Source: Castor canadensis
Lineage: Eukaryota > Chordata > Mammalia > Rodentia > Castoridae
Assembly (NCBI RefSeq): GCF_047511655.1
Contig: NC_133401.1
Span: 42,985,570-43,049,569, forward strand
Direction of reading: 5' to 3'
Length of the DNA stretch: 64,000 nt
Shown here: piece after piece, positions 25,197-39,000 of the stretch
Numbering within the stretch: the first letter of the stretch is position 1
Layout of the letters: each line of letters starts with the position of its first letter
Translations under genes and position numbers: made by a program
Notes under the pieces: generated by a model
Databases searched by the model: none
Told to the model about the DNA's origin: nothing
Seen by the model: the letters and a program-made list of their open reading frames with translations, nothing else

Positions 25197-25420
25197 ACCT
25201 GGTTGCCAGCAGCTCATGCCTGTAACCCTAGCTGATCAAGAGGATAGCAGTTCAAAGCCAGCTTAAGCAAATAGCTTGAGAGACCCTATCTCGAAAAACC
25301 CTACCACAAAAAATTGGGCTGGTGGTGGCTCAAGGTGAAGGCCCCAAGTTTGAGCCCCAGTACTGCCAAAAACAAAACAAAACAAAACAAATAAACAAAA
25401 AAACCAAAAAACCAAAAACT
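25197..25420 (+). mobile_element. composite B1/ID-like SINE
   Basis: CTCATGCCTGTAACCCTAGC ... GAGAGACCCTATCTCGAAAA ... GGGCTGGTGGTGGCTCAAGG ... GAGCCCCAGTACTGCC and an ACAAAACAAA-rich tail. The same B1-like head plus tRNA-like module appears in the SINE at 59753. Confidence 0.82.
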
Positions 25421-25488
25421 TGAGGTCTAGACGACAAATATATAGGAGCTACTTTAAATAGTTTTTCAAAATGTGAGGGTGATTTTCA

Positions 25489-25845
<357 letters not shown>

Positions 25846-27079
25846 TCAGTGAGGTGAAATTTAGAAGGGATTTACCATCAGCCAGTGGCCACTTGGCACT
25901 GATGCTCCTCCTCGCTGCCTTTGCAGGGCCCTTCTTTGGGGCTGACTCAGGTGATGCTGCCAGTGATGTGTAGGTGGTGTCTGTTCTCGGCAAATGTGCC
26001 TGCCCTGCACACTTTTCACAGGTGTGAGAAACCAACTGGGGCTGGCTTCCAGGGCTAATTCCTATCTTGGGCTTTTGCCTCTGGGGAGAAGCCCCAAATA
26101 AGGAGGTTTGTGAAGCAGCACGCCATGCTCCTATGGAGCCAGCTCTCCTCTTGGCAGAAGGCCCAGAAGCAAGCGTTTGGATTTGGCCACATTTTGGACC
26201 AGCCTTTCATGCTTACTTCCTGGTTTGCAGCTTTGGCATCATATGTGAATACAAAAAAACAAAAAACAAAAAACAAAAAAACCAAAAAACAAACAAACAA
26301 AAAAAACCCAATGGCCTCAGACAGTATTTTCTTAATTACATTAATGATTCAGAATCATCTTAGGGAAAGGAGGGTAAAATCAGAAGCAGAGCTTAAAGAT
26401 GAGCGTGTACCGTATAAAGGCTTGGGAAGAAGGATGTCTAGTTGTCAGGACCAGATCTTTAAAAGCCAGCCAAGAGAGATTTGGGAGCACTGTGCTCTCT
26501 GGAATTAGGGTGCTTGCTAAGTCATCATGGACTGCAATGAAAGTCAAGTTCCCCAATAAGATTACAGACACCTGTAAGAACTTTGCTGTAAACACTGCAT
26601 GTGGCTAGCAAGCAACAAAGTTATTGACAATAGCATCTTGTAAAGTTTGACCAGAATGGGGCTGGATTCTTCCTTAAGCTCTGCTTCCTCAATTTTGTAC
26701 ATTTTAAAGTACTTTTCCTCACAAGAGGATAAAATACTCCCCTTAAGATTCACCACTGTCTTGGAAAATCAAAGTGTACAATTCTGTCACAATTCTGGTA
26801 TGGGTCAATGTGTATTGGACAGGACCAGCCCAAACTAGGTCTAATTATCTCAGCCAAGCCTGCCTTAGAGCATGCCTGCTCTGCGAAGGTGCACTAACCC
26901 CAGGAAGTGTCTGGAAGGAAAAGTACATACCCTGGGCATTGTCACACGTAAGACAGAACCAGGGCTACTGGCAGACTGAACTTGTTACCATCCTGCCACG
27001 GGAAGTCTGGGGTGCATAAGTGAATGTGTCTAGCAGCCCATGGCTCACAAGGAGCTCTCAGCTGAAAGAAGGCTGGACT

Positions 27080-27082
<3 letters not shown>

Positions 27083-27140
<58 letters not shown>
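27083..27140. repeat. (AG)29 microsatellite
   Basis: Perfect AG dinucleotide run of 58 bp, followed by ACAGAGAGAA. On the gene's sense strand it is a CT-rich run, which could be read as an extended polypyrimidine tract but is far from any exon. Confidence 0.98.
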
Positions 27141-27151
<11 letters not shown>

Positions 27152-27539
27152 AACTGGCTTCTTGCAGTGGGATCCTGTGTTGGTCCTTATTAGCTTAGGC
27201 TGACTACCCTCATGCTTTCCACCTGCCTGGAAAAGCAGCAGCAGCTATATGGCAGGGGGCACAATGTCACTTCCAGAGCCCTTTACCTGCTGCATGTTTA
27301 TAATAGTTAGGCATCAGAGGTGGCAGATGAATAGGCCATGTGCCTGTAATGGCCCAAATATACCCAGCAGGAAGTGGATATGGCCCAGGTGAGACACCTC
27401 AGTACAGGTTCATGCGAAATATCCCTGCAGCTAGACCTGGTTCCCAGCTCTAGTCTTCTCCCAGAACCCACTCTCAAGCTTGAGGCTTGCTGTAGGCTGG
27501 ACTACTTGAGTTATTCTTCGGTGAGAACTGGGGACTTTG

Positions 27540-28115
27540 AAAAGTAAAATAAAATCTAACACTAAGATTAATGAAAACTATCAAGTCCCTCCTAAATCAA
27601 ACATTTCCTAAGAAAATGGGCTGATTTATAATTAAAGGTGTTTCATCTTAGGAAGAGTGTTTACTTTAAAATTTTTACTTATAATTAAATGTTGCTTTAA
27701 TTAGAAGTGAAATTGGAAGTTAAAATACACTTAATGCATTTCTCAAACTTAAAAATTAAACCCTAGGTCACAGGCAATCAACCCAGTCAGGACTTGACTC
27801 CTACACACACATATGTATGCACATGTCCATGTAGACACACGTGTACTTTTTAACAAGAAACAGGCCCATTTTCAACTGTGTTGTCAACACTCTTAATGTA
27901 AGACTCTTGCTTTTTAGGCTTAACTTCAGGGTTAATCATAAAGCAATTGGCTTATTTGCCCCCAAGCATAAACATGTGTTACTCCCATGAGAACGAGAAC
28001 ATTATTTCATGCTTAGAAAGCAGGCATAAGTATCAGTGTTCAAAACAGCCTAAGCGAAAATTTAGGCTTGGATAAAATGTCAGGCTAAGCCTGTGGTCTA
28101 TTTCACTGTTAGAAA
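27540..28115. promoter_or_regulatory. candidate intronic conserved noncoding element
   Basis: Repeat-free AT-rich block with multiple TAATTA-type cores (TTATAATTAAAGG, TTTAATTAGAAG), a T-box-like AGGTGTTT, and in the second half GGTTAATCATAAAGC and AAACATGTGTTACTC. Two sub-blocks (27540-27785 and 27885-28115) are separated by a CACA-rich stretch. It looks like a conserved noncoding element by eye only. Confidence 0.35.
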
Positions 28116-28959
28116 GAACTTTTGATGGGTAAAAGTTAATCACTGGGGCTAAGCATTCCTGCACTCGAATTCCTTCTTCCAGCAGTCTCGGGACTCAGGA
28201 ATTCACACCAAAAATGAGAAGTGGAGTGATTACTTCCTAGCTTCCTCTTCTCCCCGATCACACATCAAAGTGGGAGCTGGAACCAATTGAGGCCATACAT
28301 GAATCTGGTTTGTTGTTTTGGGGTTGCACAAGATATCTGGGGTCAGTACTAGTTTGGAATAGGTCACTGGGCAGAGAAAGCACAGAGGTGGGCTTTGGAA
28401 GACTGGGTTCCAGCCTGGCACAATCTTTTCTCTGCTGAGGGTTTTGCTAGCTGTGACCGTGTCAGTGAGTGATGTGTGGCAGGAACTTGGGCCAGTTCCT
28501 GGACCTTGGATCCAGGTTGCTTAAGTACTATGGCCCCATGCATGTCAGAGGAAAAGCATTAACATCAACAAGACCAGCCCTGGTTCGAGGACTGGGCTCT
28601 TCTAAGGGGTGCTCAGTTGGCTTTGCTGTCACTCCCCAGCTGATAGGGGCCCTGTCTCAAAGCCTCCAGCTCTCCCACTGGCATGGCCAGTCCTGCTGAA
28701 TACAGTAGATCAGCCAACTTTCTCTTCTCCCTGGGTGTGGGTGAGATACCTTTGCCCAAGGAGCTTCATAATTTCCATGCTGTCCAATGCCCTAAGTGGC
28801 ACGATGAGCCCAGGCCTTAGTCATTCACAGTTAAAAGAGGGACAAGACCTTTGCTGTTCACTTATTTTTCTCCAATAAGTACTGCCCTTCCATCAAGTTT
28901 TCATCAGGTTAAGAAAGGAAGCATCTTTCTCTTATGCTGCCTGTCTTAGAAGCTCTTAA

Positions 28960-29110
28960 ACTCCTCCAAATCTTGTGAAAGGGGCATTTATTTTAATTGG
29001 CTACAGCCTGATTTCATTTTGGCCCGACAGACTTGGCAAATCCTGACTTTCCATCCAGTTTGTGTTTCCATACGTGTCCGAAATCCAACAAGGTCTGGAG
29101 AGTAATTAGC
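28960..29110. promoter_or_regulatory. candidate intronic conserved noncoding element
   Basis: Repeat-free stretch with ATTTTAATTGGCTAC, GCCCGACAGACTTGGC, CATACGTGTCCG and GAGTAATTAGCCC. The mixture of CpG-bearing and AT-rich motifs in unique intronic DNA suggests conservation. There is no direct evidence. Confidence 0.28.
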
Positions 29111-29359
29111 CCAGAGCAAAGTATCCAGGGGAGACTGAACAGCAGGCTCTGCTAGGGAGCACAGCACAGCACAGTGCTGAGCTATTCACGTCCTGGATCC
29201 AGAAACCAGGATGTCCTCATCTCTTCTTCTTTCGAGATGACTGGGTTTGGTGCTTATTAGAAAGTCACCATTTTGACAGTTTGAATCCACTTCTCTCAGG
29301 CTCAGCACATCTATAAGTCAAAATCATATGTGCACAAGAGTGAGACAATACAGCAAGTG

Positions 29360-29490
29360 CCAGGGACTGAACAAGGCACTTCGCTTACATTTCAAGTGAT
29401 CACTATTATCAGTCAGAAAATGACACCATGGAGGAGTTAAGTGACTCACTTAGATCCCGTAACTTATCATTGCAAGGCTAGGATTCAAGT
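29360..29490 (-). mobile_element. MIR SINE, antisense
   Basis: CACCATGGAGGAGTTAAGTG and GCAAGGCTAGGATTCAAGTT fit the reverse-complement MIR core. Decayed. Confidence 0.5.
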
Positions 29491-30259
29491 TCCTCCTAGC
29501 TAGTGATGTGTTTTCTCTGCTGTGCTTAGATGCCTCCTCTGACATAAGCCTCTCAGCACACCATGAGAGCCGGACACTGATGCCCACAGGACTCGGCATC
29601 TTGCGTGCCCTCTGCCTTGGCCACCCTGAACTACTGAGCACATGGTAGGAAACGCACAGTGGAGTGCCAGACACTGGGGACAGGACAATGTTTCTCAAGA
29701 GCTGTCTGAGAATAGCTCATCAAATGGGATGGTTTTCCTGCACCTGCCATCTAAGAACCCTGAGCATGGAAAAGCATTTACAACAGGACCCTTCAGTGCA
29801 CCTGAGCTGCAAGGCCATTTGTAGGAATGAACATGCTTCTGACATGGAGAGAAGGCAAGTGGGAGGGCACAACCCTGTGTACAGGCAGTTGTGCGTGTCT
29901 GTTCTTCAGAGGACACAGGAGTAGTCTTAAAGGCTGCTTGGCCCATCTGGCCATATCCTGCCTGCAGCTGGAATCTTGGAACCCAGTCTCCAGCAAAGCT
30001 GTGCCTCGTGAAGCAGGGGAATAAACAATGCTGCTGAGGCAGTTTCCAAACCAGAAGTGCCCACTGGTGAGCTGCGGGATGCACCTAGCTGTCAGCTAGC
30101 TATACTACTCCAGTTCACAACCCAGGGATGGGAGGCCTTGGGAAGGTCAGGACAGCTGGAAGTGTGAAATGAATGCAGCCCTGCATAGCTGTCAAAAGGA
30201 TCAAGCTGTCTGCAGCGGCCGACTGACCATGCACACACACACTCGGCAGCACCCGGCTA

Positions 30260-30358
<99 letters not shown>

Positions 30359-32060
30359 CTATAACAGGTAAACAAATGTAGATCAACTGTGTTGGACCGA
30401 GACCCACGCACAGGCACATTTACTAATGCCCAATGGCAGGGCTAGCCTACCTGGTCGATTCCAACATATGAGCCCAAGGGGCAATCAGTCCACGCAGTGT
30501 GCGCACATGTGGATGGGGGTGAGGACAGGAGGAGGAGGAATATCAAATGTGACATGTTTAAATTAAACATTCAAATGACAAGTCCAAAAAAAGAGAAACA
30601 CACATGAGATCATTTCCAAAGGTTAAAAGAAAGAAAACAACAAATGCCCCATTTCACTTCTCAAAAGCCTATAAAACTGGCACCCCACTGAGAAGGCTAC
30701 TAAAACATGGCATCTGCTTTAAAAAAAAAACTGTGGACCATCAGGCCAACCAAAACAACAAGTTTCTCCACGCAGCCTGCAGCAGTCAGCTTATGGCTTT
30801 GATTTTCATTCTGTGGCATTCACTATTTTGTCTACCCTTCAAGGGATAACGCCTGAAAACCAAGAAAACAGTATAGTTATGTGAACAGGACTGCCTTTAA
30901 TCAATTAATTTTGTTTTTATCTTCAATGGACAGCAGATCTTATTTTTATGTATTTTAATATAAAATGTACTTTGGGTAGCATCACTGCTTTTTTAAGTTC
31001 ATGCCTTTTTTTGTTTTACAGAAAGTATCAGTGTAAGGCAGGTAGAAAACAAATTCAGCAGAGCATTTGTGAGTCCCAATCCCTGTGCCTTTAGTCACTG
31101 CTGTGCCCACTTTGTGTGGAGTGGGCCTGGGCTCTGGAAGGAGCAACTCTCCCAGTAAGAAATATGCCATCTGACAAAAAGTGGCCAAAACTTGGTGGGG
31201 GCAGGGGGTGGGGTGGCGCTAAAGCCACACAAAATATACATATGCAGTGCTGCCTCTGTGAGCATCTGCAGAGCCTGTGTCCCCTGGCAAGGTTCTCTCT
31301 ACCCTGAAGAGGACGGGTACTTTCACTGAGCCCCAAGCAGCAAGTTCCTCATCTGAGAAGATGAAACCAGAGGTGAGGCACTTCAGGGGAACTCTCAGCC
31401 CTCCCCGGCCAGGAGACACCATGGCCCTGGGGCAGAGTTTCCTCCTTAGGGACACACTCAGAAAGAGGTACTACTCTTCTGCTTAATATCCTCTGGACAA
31501 ATAATTTATGAAGGTGGCATTTAGTCATATACTGTTTTCACTGTAGAAAAAGCTGAAGAAGTGACAGGAGGTGGTAAATTTGGAGCAAACCAATCTGCTT
31601 GTGAATGAAAGACAGCTCAATGACATTAGGATGCAGCTTGCCTTCCTTTTCACACTTTGAGTGTCATTTCTAATCAAGGCTTAAACGGAGAAACTATCAT
31701 TTTGTTGTTACCTGAAATTTCTCAGCTTTAAAAAAAACAGAAAAACAAAAAACACATGTTTTAAAATTCCCCCCGAGTAACCAGCAGTCAGTCTGATTAT
31801 TATGGAAGAGAATTTAGACAGCAATATATTTGCAGTCGAGGGGATAGGTGCCAATCATAATGAAACTTATGAGACCTGCTCGGGCTCCAAAATTTGGAGT
31901 GGCTTGGAGTAACTATTCAAGGTCTACACTCACACCTCAGTCATGGATTTGGGGAATTGCCTTGATTGTTCTGAAGTCTGGGTAGATGAAAAAGCCTAAA
32001 TTCTGGGTTCCATAACTTCTCATCTGACAGCTGGTGATGCCGAACCCCGTCCCCAATTAC
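30359..32060 (-). other. Macroh2a1: intron between the two mutually exclusive exons
   Basis: Intron of 1702 bp separating the macroH2A1.1 exon from the macroH2A1.2 exon. It is almost free of recognizable interspersed repeats, unlike the other introns. It is AT-rich near 30890-31010 and again at 31500-31900. This is where sequence controlling the exon choice would be expected, but I cannot assign a specific regulatory motif with confidence. Confidence 0.85.
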
Positions 32061-32160
32061 CTAGGTCATCTTTAAGGTCAATGTCAGCATTGGTAGGATT
32101 GATTATGGCCTCCACCTCAAAGCCGGCTAAATTACTGATTTCACTGTGAATAAGGTTCAG
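32061..32160 (-). CDS. Macroh2a1: macroH2A1.1-specific alternative exon
   Basis: Alternative coding exon of 100 bp: 33 codons, starting LNLIHSEISNLAGFEVEA, through INPTNADIDL to KDDL, then one base of the following Gly. In the known protein it forms the ADP-ribose-binding version of the pocket; the family NPTN loop is visible. It gives a protein three residues longer than the 1.2 exon does. The acceptor ends CTTTTCAG and the donor is CTAG followed by GTAATT, again without G at +5. From the literature, QKI and other splicing factors promote use of this exon in differentiated cells, and the 1.2 form dominates in proliferating and tumour cells. I did not find a convincing perfect ACUAAY QKI motif in the nearest intron by eye. 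Confidence 0.97.
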
Positions 32161-35100
32161 CTGAAAAGAAAAGCATGAGGTGGGAAATAACAGGAGAGCC
32201 GGCAAGTCACAGAGAAGTGAGCCCTGGACACAGATGAGAGCAGTGGACACACTCAGTGCACTGGGCACAAAGGGGAACAGGGAGCCACTGGCTATATGAA
32301 TCCACTTCGAACAGAAGACTCCAATGCCGCTGGGTGCTGAAAGGAAGCAAGCTAGGCAGTGTTCAGACCTGTGGGTGATGCTTAGGGCAAAAGGAAGCAC
32401 CAGACTTGCTGGCCTGGGGGAGTAGCTTTCTCTAGAGGAGCTTGTGACCTGGGGGCCAAAGTAAAGCAGCTGTCAGGACCCGGCATCCAAATGCTCAGCA
32501 GGCATTTGGGGCACACATCACAGTCTTGTCCTTGAGCACTAAGGCAGTGCAGAAATTCTACCTGGCTCAGTAAACCCCTAGTAGCTCTGCCACTGACTTC
32601 CAAGTGGCTATGGATCTTTAGGGCTGTCCCCATCACTGTGACTGCTGGCTGGCTCCCCTGCTCTACTCAGGGGTGCAGAGGAGCAAGAGTGGTCTGTTGC
32701 TCAGGAACATCTAGTTTTATGTGCCCAATAGTCACATAATACTGAAGTTCTGATGAAACCCAAGAAGTAGCCAACAGTTCTCCAACAAGACAATGTGCCT
32801 TTTAACCATTTTTTACCTCCTTGGTCAGGTTGCTCTGAGGCCCAATGGGTGGCTTGCAATCATTTTCCTTGAATTTTATGCCTTCCTGAACAGCCAGTGA
32901 CTGCCCCCTTCTGTTGCTACAGCAATCCTTAGCCTCTAAGAGTGCTGGATTTTGCTGATAGAGGAGCCTAGTGTTGTTGTCTTGGCCCTACCTTTCCACC
33001 TCCTCTTTAGGTACTTATGCCTGTAGGTGGCTTGCAGGTGCACACTATCTTGTAATGAAGTTGCTCATTCTTCAGTGACATATTCCTAATAGCTGCAGTA
33101 AAGTGTAATTAATGCCTCACCAGCTCCAGAGGAGCTGGTGCCCAAACCTACTGTGATCCAGGCTGTGGCCTGCAAGGCACAGTGAAGCAGAAGCCCTCAT
33201 TCCAGCATTCACTTGGAGGAGGGGGCTGTGTGCAGGTGCTGGGTAGGATAGCTCCTGGCAAATGAGCTCTGAACTGCTGAATTTCTGGGGGCAACCATTT
33301 TGTTGAAAAGAAAACCAAGCAAAACACCTGACACACTGTAAGCGTGAGAAATATAAACCCGTACTTCTGATGGTTAAAGGGAGCAAGATTCTCAAAAAAG
33401 GGACCTACTTAGGCTAAAAGTCAGTCTTTGGGAAAAAGCAGCTGTAGAAGTAAGTCTGGTCATATAGCCAAGGAAAGACTTGGAGAAGGCGGACTAGTTT
33501 TTTTCACTTGGACTTTCTGGGTTATTGTTCCTAGCAACACAGGATGATTTGGGGTCCATTCACATCTCTGAAGCTAAAAGGAAGCCCAGTGGGGGAATCT
33601 CAGGCATTGAGGCTCTCAGTAGCTCAGGCCCTGGAGCCAGGATAGGGGAAGAGAGACAGTGGGCAAAGAGCCACAGCCTGACAGCTGCCCTCAGAGAGAA
33701 GGGGTGTGCCTAGGTATGGGCAGGGTGGTGATAATTATAGTATGGCAAGTGAGCACTCAGGATTTAGAACAAGGCTAGCAATTTACTGTATATTTACTAC
33801 TGCATTTGGCCAAGAAAATGCTGTTTATAAAGATTCAAACTAAGACATACTCCCTTGTACCCACAAAACAAAAACAAAAAAACTCCACACTGTGTGGAGG
33901 CAGGAAGCTAGTGAGAAGGGAAGGCAAAGGGAAAAATAGAAATGTTTCGTTTGGTGTGGTATGGATGGATATATTTTTAAGTATACATCTACAGGATTCT
34001 TTTATGTTGAAAACCCATGAATGCTCAATCCTTAAAATTCATATAATCTTTTTCCAATTGTATAGATCTGGGTTTGCATTCAGCCATGCCTCATTGGAGA
34101 GGCAGCTATTGTTATGGACACTGATTCTACTAGCCAGGAAGGTCCCAGTGGCCTGCCTCTGACTATCCTGGGGACAACCACCCTCTTGTCTAGGGGAATG
34201 GACTCTGGGGAAAACTGTGGGTGTCTGGCTTTGCTGAAGGGAGGGAGTAAGCTAAAAACAGAACTCAGTTCCTTGGAAATTTCCCAGCTCTCTCTGCACT
34301 CATCGCCTTCCCTTCTGACCAAAGGCAGGCCTGCGCTGGAAGCACAGATCACCATACCTCAGGGAGCTACATACTGCTTAGCACTGGGAATTGCTAGCCA
34401 ACCAAGTTCCGTTTTGTTCTCACCACATCTAGAGTTGAGATTGTCCAACTGTGCTCTGCTATGCACTACGGTTTTGCAGAAGTGTTCAAATTGTGGGACT
34501 AAGCTACAAAGTAGTTTTGCTACCATAAATATGTATGCAAATATGAATTTTTAAAAAGTCCTGTGTATGCTTTGGGATGGGGGTGGGGTTGTGAGGTGTG
34601 GAGGTTCAGGCACTTTGGAAAGAAAAATGGATAATCAATTTGGCTTGGGTAGGTTGGACCAGTGGGCAGAGGCCAGGAGTAAGATGATCATAAACAAAGA
34701 CAGTAGCTCACCTAGACAAGAGAAGAAAACCCATGAGCACAAGGCACAAACAGGCTATGTATGTACAAGCCTGGAAAGGATCCCACAGTCCAGTTCACAC
34801 GTGAATGGGAGTGACAGGACCAAGACAGACACCCGGTCATAGGAGACTGACCCTCAGCCAAAGGGCATGTGGCCACAGAAGCGCAGGGCACAGGAGGGGT
34901 ACCTGTGGGCCACAAATCAGATTTCTGAGGAACTATGAAAATCCCCAAGGACAGTATTATTTTCCAGGAATGAGGATCATTAATGGTTGTAGAGTTTGAA
35001 CTATCACTGAGAAAGATGGAAAATTCAAGTTTTAAACCATGGCACGGGGGTAACTTAAAGCAGCCGTAAAGATTGGTGCCCAATGGACAGAGTGGTCACA

Positions 35101-38100
35101 GGGGGTTACCAATTAGAGTAGAAGGACATCCCTTTGGCTGTAGAGTTGGAAGAAAGGGACTTAGCCCAGCAAACTTGGAGACCCCTTCCACCACTAGGGT
35201 CTCATTATCTCAGATGGCTCTGCTTTGGCCAGTCTGTAACATCTGTTGGACCCTTTCCTATAGTGGTTATATCCACACTAACACTGAATATCAGACATCT
35301 TCAGATGGAACTCTGAGATGAATACTCCCCCCACCCCCCCATCATAGCAGGCTAATGGAAATAACAGAGCTTAGAAATTGAGCCTCTGGCCTGATGTAGA
35401 TCTCAGTGGCTTAGAGCCAACCTGGCCTTACTGGGAAGCTGGAACACACAACATGGGGTAGGTCAGGAGACAGTCTGTCAACTGAGGTCAAGGAAGAAAC
35501 CAGTGGCCTGGAGCTGCTGGATGGACACACAGTCTTGCCTTGACCTGATCTATTTGGCTACAAGAAATAGTACAATCCTTTTATCAAAAAAGAAAATACA
35601 GTATAATTAAAAAAAATCAATTTCAGGAAATTAAAATGATTGTTAAAGATAATTTGAACTATATGTTAAGTCTAGCTGTAATTGTCAAATGTTGGTGTCC
35701 TTCAAAGACAAGCTAGGGGGACTGGCTAGTCTCATTTCCCTGAGCTAGACATATAAAGTCTTTTCCTGTCCCCAAAGTCTACTTCCTCTAGGTGGAGTGG
35801 AAAGGGAGGTGTCTTCCATAGAATTCTTTCTAAATTTCCATGAGAACTATGCTTTCCATGGGACCCACCCAGAGGTTCATTTCTGCTCTCACATCTGTGC
35901 TAAGCTATTCCCCACCTACATGCTTCCCCAGCCTAAATTTCTCCAGAGACTTTGGGGCTGGCAATGGCATCTGGTGGGTTTCTGGCTAGAAAGTGCCTTG
36001 GAAGGACCAGGACTGGCATGGGCCCTGCTGGAGACCCAGTAGCTGAGCCGCTCTCCAGGGCTCCATCGGGTTCCTAATCTACATCAGAGGCCAGGCTTCA
36101 GCTAGAATGGTGGGAAGGGGCAAATGACCACCCCCCTCCTTACAGCTTTCCTGCCCTAGAAGGGGACATGGATCAGATGGAGAAAAACCCTGATACCCAA
36201 CATCTGCCTGCCTTCAATGGTCTCCAGTATGGGAACCAGGATCCCGAGCATTTGGGAGGTAAGGAGGTTCACTCACACCCTCCTCAGACTGCTTCCCAAC
36301 TGCTTTAAATAATACTGACTTGTACTACCACTGACAAGATTTACAGATATACACATTGGAAGTAAAACCATCAGGTTTTAAAACCTCTGAAAAAAGGCTG
36401 CAAATCTCACTTGAACCACAAAGCAAAAACATTTAGATGATTCATGTTCACAGCACTGTTTTTTAAAACAACTCAACAATGTGTGTGAACACTGGGTAAA
36501 TCGTAATGGGGGTGATTACTCCAGAGACTTCAGTCTGTGAACAACATCATTAACAACAACAATTAGATCCCAGGCTCCTAAGCCTCAGCCAGTTCCTCCT
36601 GTGAGTAGCTTAGCAACCACGCCTTACAGGGCTGTAGTGAACACAATATCACCTTTCTCCACCAGCTTGCTTGCAATATGCAAGCGCTGGTTTCACTGTC
36701 ACAGATGGAAAAATAAGGCTCACAGAACACAGGGTTCCAGTCATCATTCTAAAGTACCCTTTTGAAACATTTCCTAAAATCCAAATCTAAATTAATGTCT
36801 GCAATAATAACACCTTAAATGTGCTTTGCATAACATTTTATGTTTGTCAGTTTTATGACTCTTGCCCCCTCACACTACATGTTATGCTTTTCACCTGACA
36901 GTAATAGCCAAAAAGGGACCAGAAAGTATGGCTTCAGAATGATGCTCTGAACTAGAAACACTCCATCTCAAACTGCAGGAATGGATGGTTCGAAAGGACA
37001 GTGGTTGGCATGGACACTTCCCCAGGCCCAGCACTGGTGCCCAGGCTCCCTTGGGATGCTTCTGAGTAGCCACATCGGGAAAGATGCATTTTACTCTGCA
37101 GTGATTCTGGGGACTTCTGAGGTATGTGCATCTTGGCTTATCATGTATGCACATTTAACAGGAAGGGCAGTTTCACAGAAGCCAAAAGAATGAGGTGTAT
37201 GACATGGGACAGAAGGCTGGTGAACTGTCTGGGTCAGCATTCAGCATTCTCTTACAGCTGACCATTTGAAATGGCTCCAGCTCAATCAATCTGCACCAAA
37301 AGTCAAGACTGCAAGCAGGCACATTAGTTTCAAAGTCCAGTCCACTGCTTTCATTCTCATCAGATGATGTGCCTGTACATTTTCTATGGCTTTTTGGACC
37401 CTGTTCTCCATCCCTGAGCAGGGTATAGTCAGTATTAGCCAGATTTGTAGTTTTTTGATTCCTGGGACACCTGTCCTGAGGCTGGAGACCAGGAGCACCC
37501 GAAAGGGAGGAAAGCTGTTAGGTGCCCAGCTCTGCAAGAGTAAGCAAGATATCCAATGCCTTTACCAGGGCACCAGGCTATAGAACCTAGACGTGGACCT
37601 GATCCCATTTCTTTCTAAAGAGCCAAGGAACAAAAAGGGGCATCCCCATTTGCACATGGGCATGTGTTTTATATATATATATAGCTCAGTGCACCTATTT
37701 AGAACTGTGTGAGTTTTTTCAGCGAGGAGGATGTGGATTCTATCTGAGGCTGAATCTAGGGTGGCAGCAGAAGGAAGCTAGAAGACAGGGAAGGGAGAGG
37801 CCATTGTGGAAGCGCCCAAAGGCAGGGTGGGGAGGAATGACAGTGGCCCCAGGGGCTGAACTGTGCTACCTGCTTAATAGGCCTCCCAGGCCTGGCTAAT
37901 GGCTGCCTTAGGGATGTAGAACATATTGCAGCTAAGTCCTAAAGTAGCAAGGAGTTTTCACACATTAGTTCCAACTGAAGCAATTTGGATGACAGGGCAC
38001 ATTAACTTTCGATATATTACCCGAAGGACATGTTAAAGGGTGTGAAAATAGACCCAGGTGGTTGCCTTCACTGCCAAGTTGAGATTTTTTTTTTAAATGA

Positions 38101-38369
38101 AAAAAAAAAATTTAAACAAAAAACTTTAAAGCCCCAGACCTTAAGATGACAACTAGAGCTGCTTTTTTTTCTTTTGAAAAATGCACACAAAATACAGATA
38201 ATGGTTATAGAATGTAAACAGCAATGGTTAGATTCTGGAACACAGAGTCCACCACAGGAATTGCATCATGGGAGATTGAGTGCAATTAGTGACAGGAAGG
38301 GAAGGGCTGGGGGGAAAATTTGCAATGATGTAAGCAAAAGAACTGTGTCACTGTGGTGCAAAAGGAAAT

Positions 38370-38640
38370 AGACAGTGAGGATCTAAAAATGATGCAGCTT
38401 CTGAACCAAGTTGTTACCGCCTTTAAACAAATTTACATGCAAGGTCAAATTCAGTCCTTTAATTTGTTAAGGTAGGATTAAAAAATTAAGAAAGCTCCCC
38501 ACCCCCTTTTTGGTATCAGTAGAGAAATATTAATTAACTCTCATTTTCAGGTCTTAAAAGCCTTTGCATCATTTTTATTTTCAATAAGAGTGAATCGTCT
38601 TTTACAAAATCATGACGTCCTGGCAAAGGTGCATCACTGG
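38370..38640. promoter_or_regulatory. candidate intronic conserved noncoding element with CRE-like site
   Basis: Repeat-free AT-rich block 0.5-0.8 kb downstream, in the transcript, of the exon at 39132. Motifs include TTGTTACCGCC, TTTACATGCAAGG, AATATTAATTAACTC, TTTGCATCATTTTTATT and a CRE-like ATGACGTCC near 38612. It could be an enhancer or an intronic splicing-control region. Inference from appearance only. Confidence 0.35.
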
Positions 38641-39000
38641 GGCAGCTGAAAATATATTGCCCATGGTTAAAACAAACAAACAACTGGCGTTAAGAGTCGT
38701 CTGGTGGTTCAGTGAAGAAACCCCTGGTGCACCCATTAGTCTGTCTGAAAACAATCAGCCCCCTGGATGGGATCAGGGGATCTCCCTTCAGTGCTCCCCA
38801 GGAGGCTGCCTGCTACATCTATTCCTGTGTATGACCTGGTTTTCTGACGACCAGGCTGTCCCCACAGAAGGGAGACCCCAGGCTGAGCCTAAGGGTCTCA
38901 ATACCCCACGGGAGCCTCCTGCCTTCTTTTCCACCTGCCAGAGCTCCTAGCCCCAGCTTTGTTGTCTTCTCAGCACCTGGCCCTTCCTAGGTCACTCCCA

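Noticed and set aside
27083..27140. AG repeat as a CRISPR-like or regulatory array
   Set aside because: A plain dinucleotide microsatellite without spacer structure.
32020..32400. 126-codon minus-strand frame as one exon
   Set aside because: Only 32061-32160 is coding; the flanks are intron, shown by AG and GT sites and the shared phase with the neighbouring exons.
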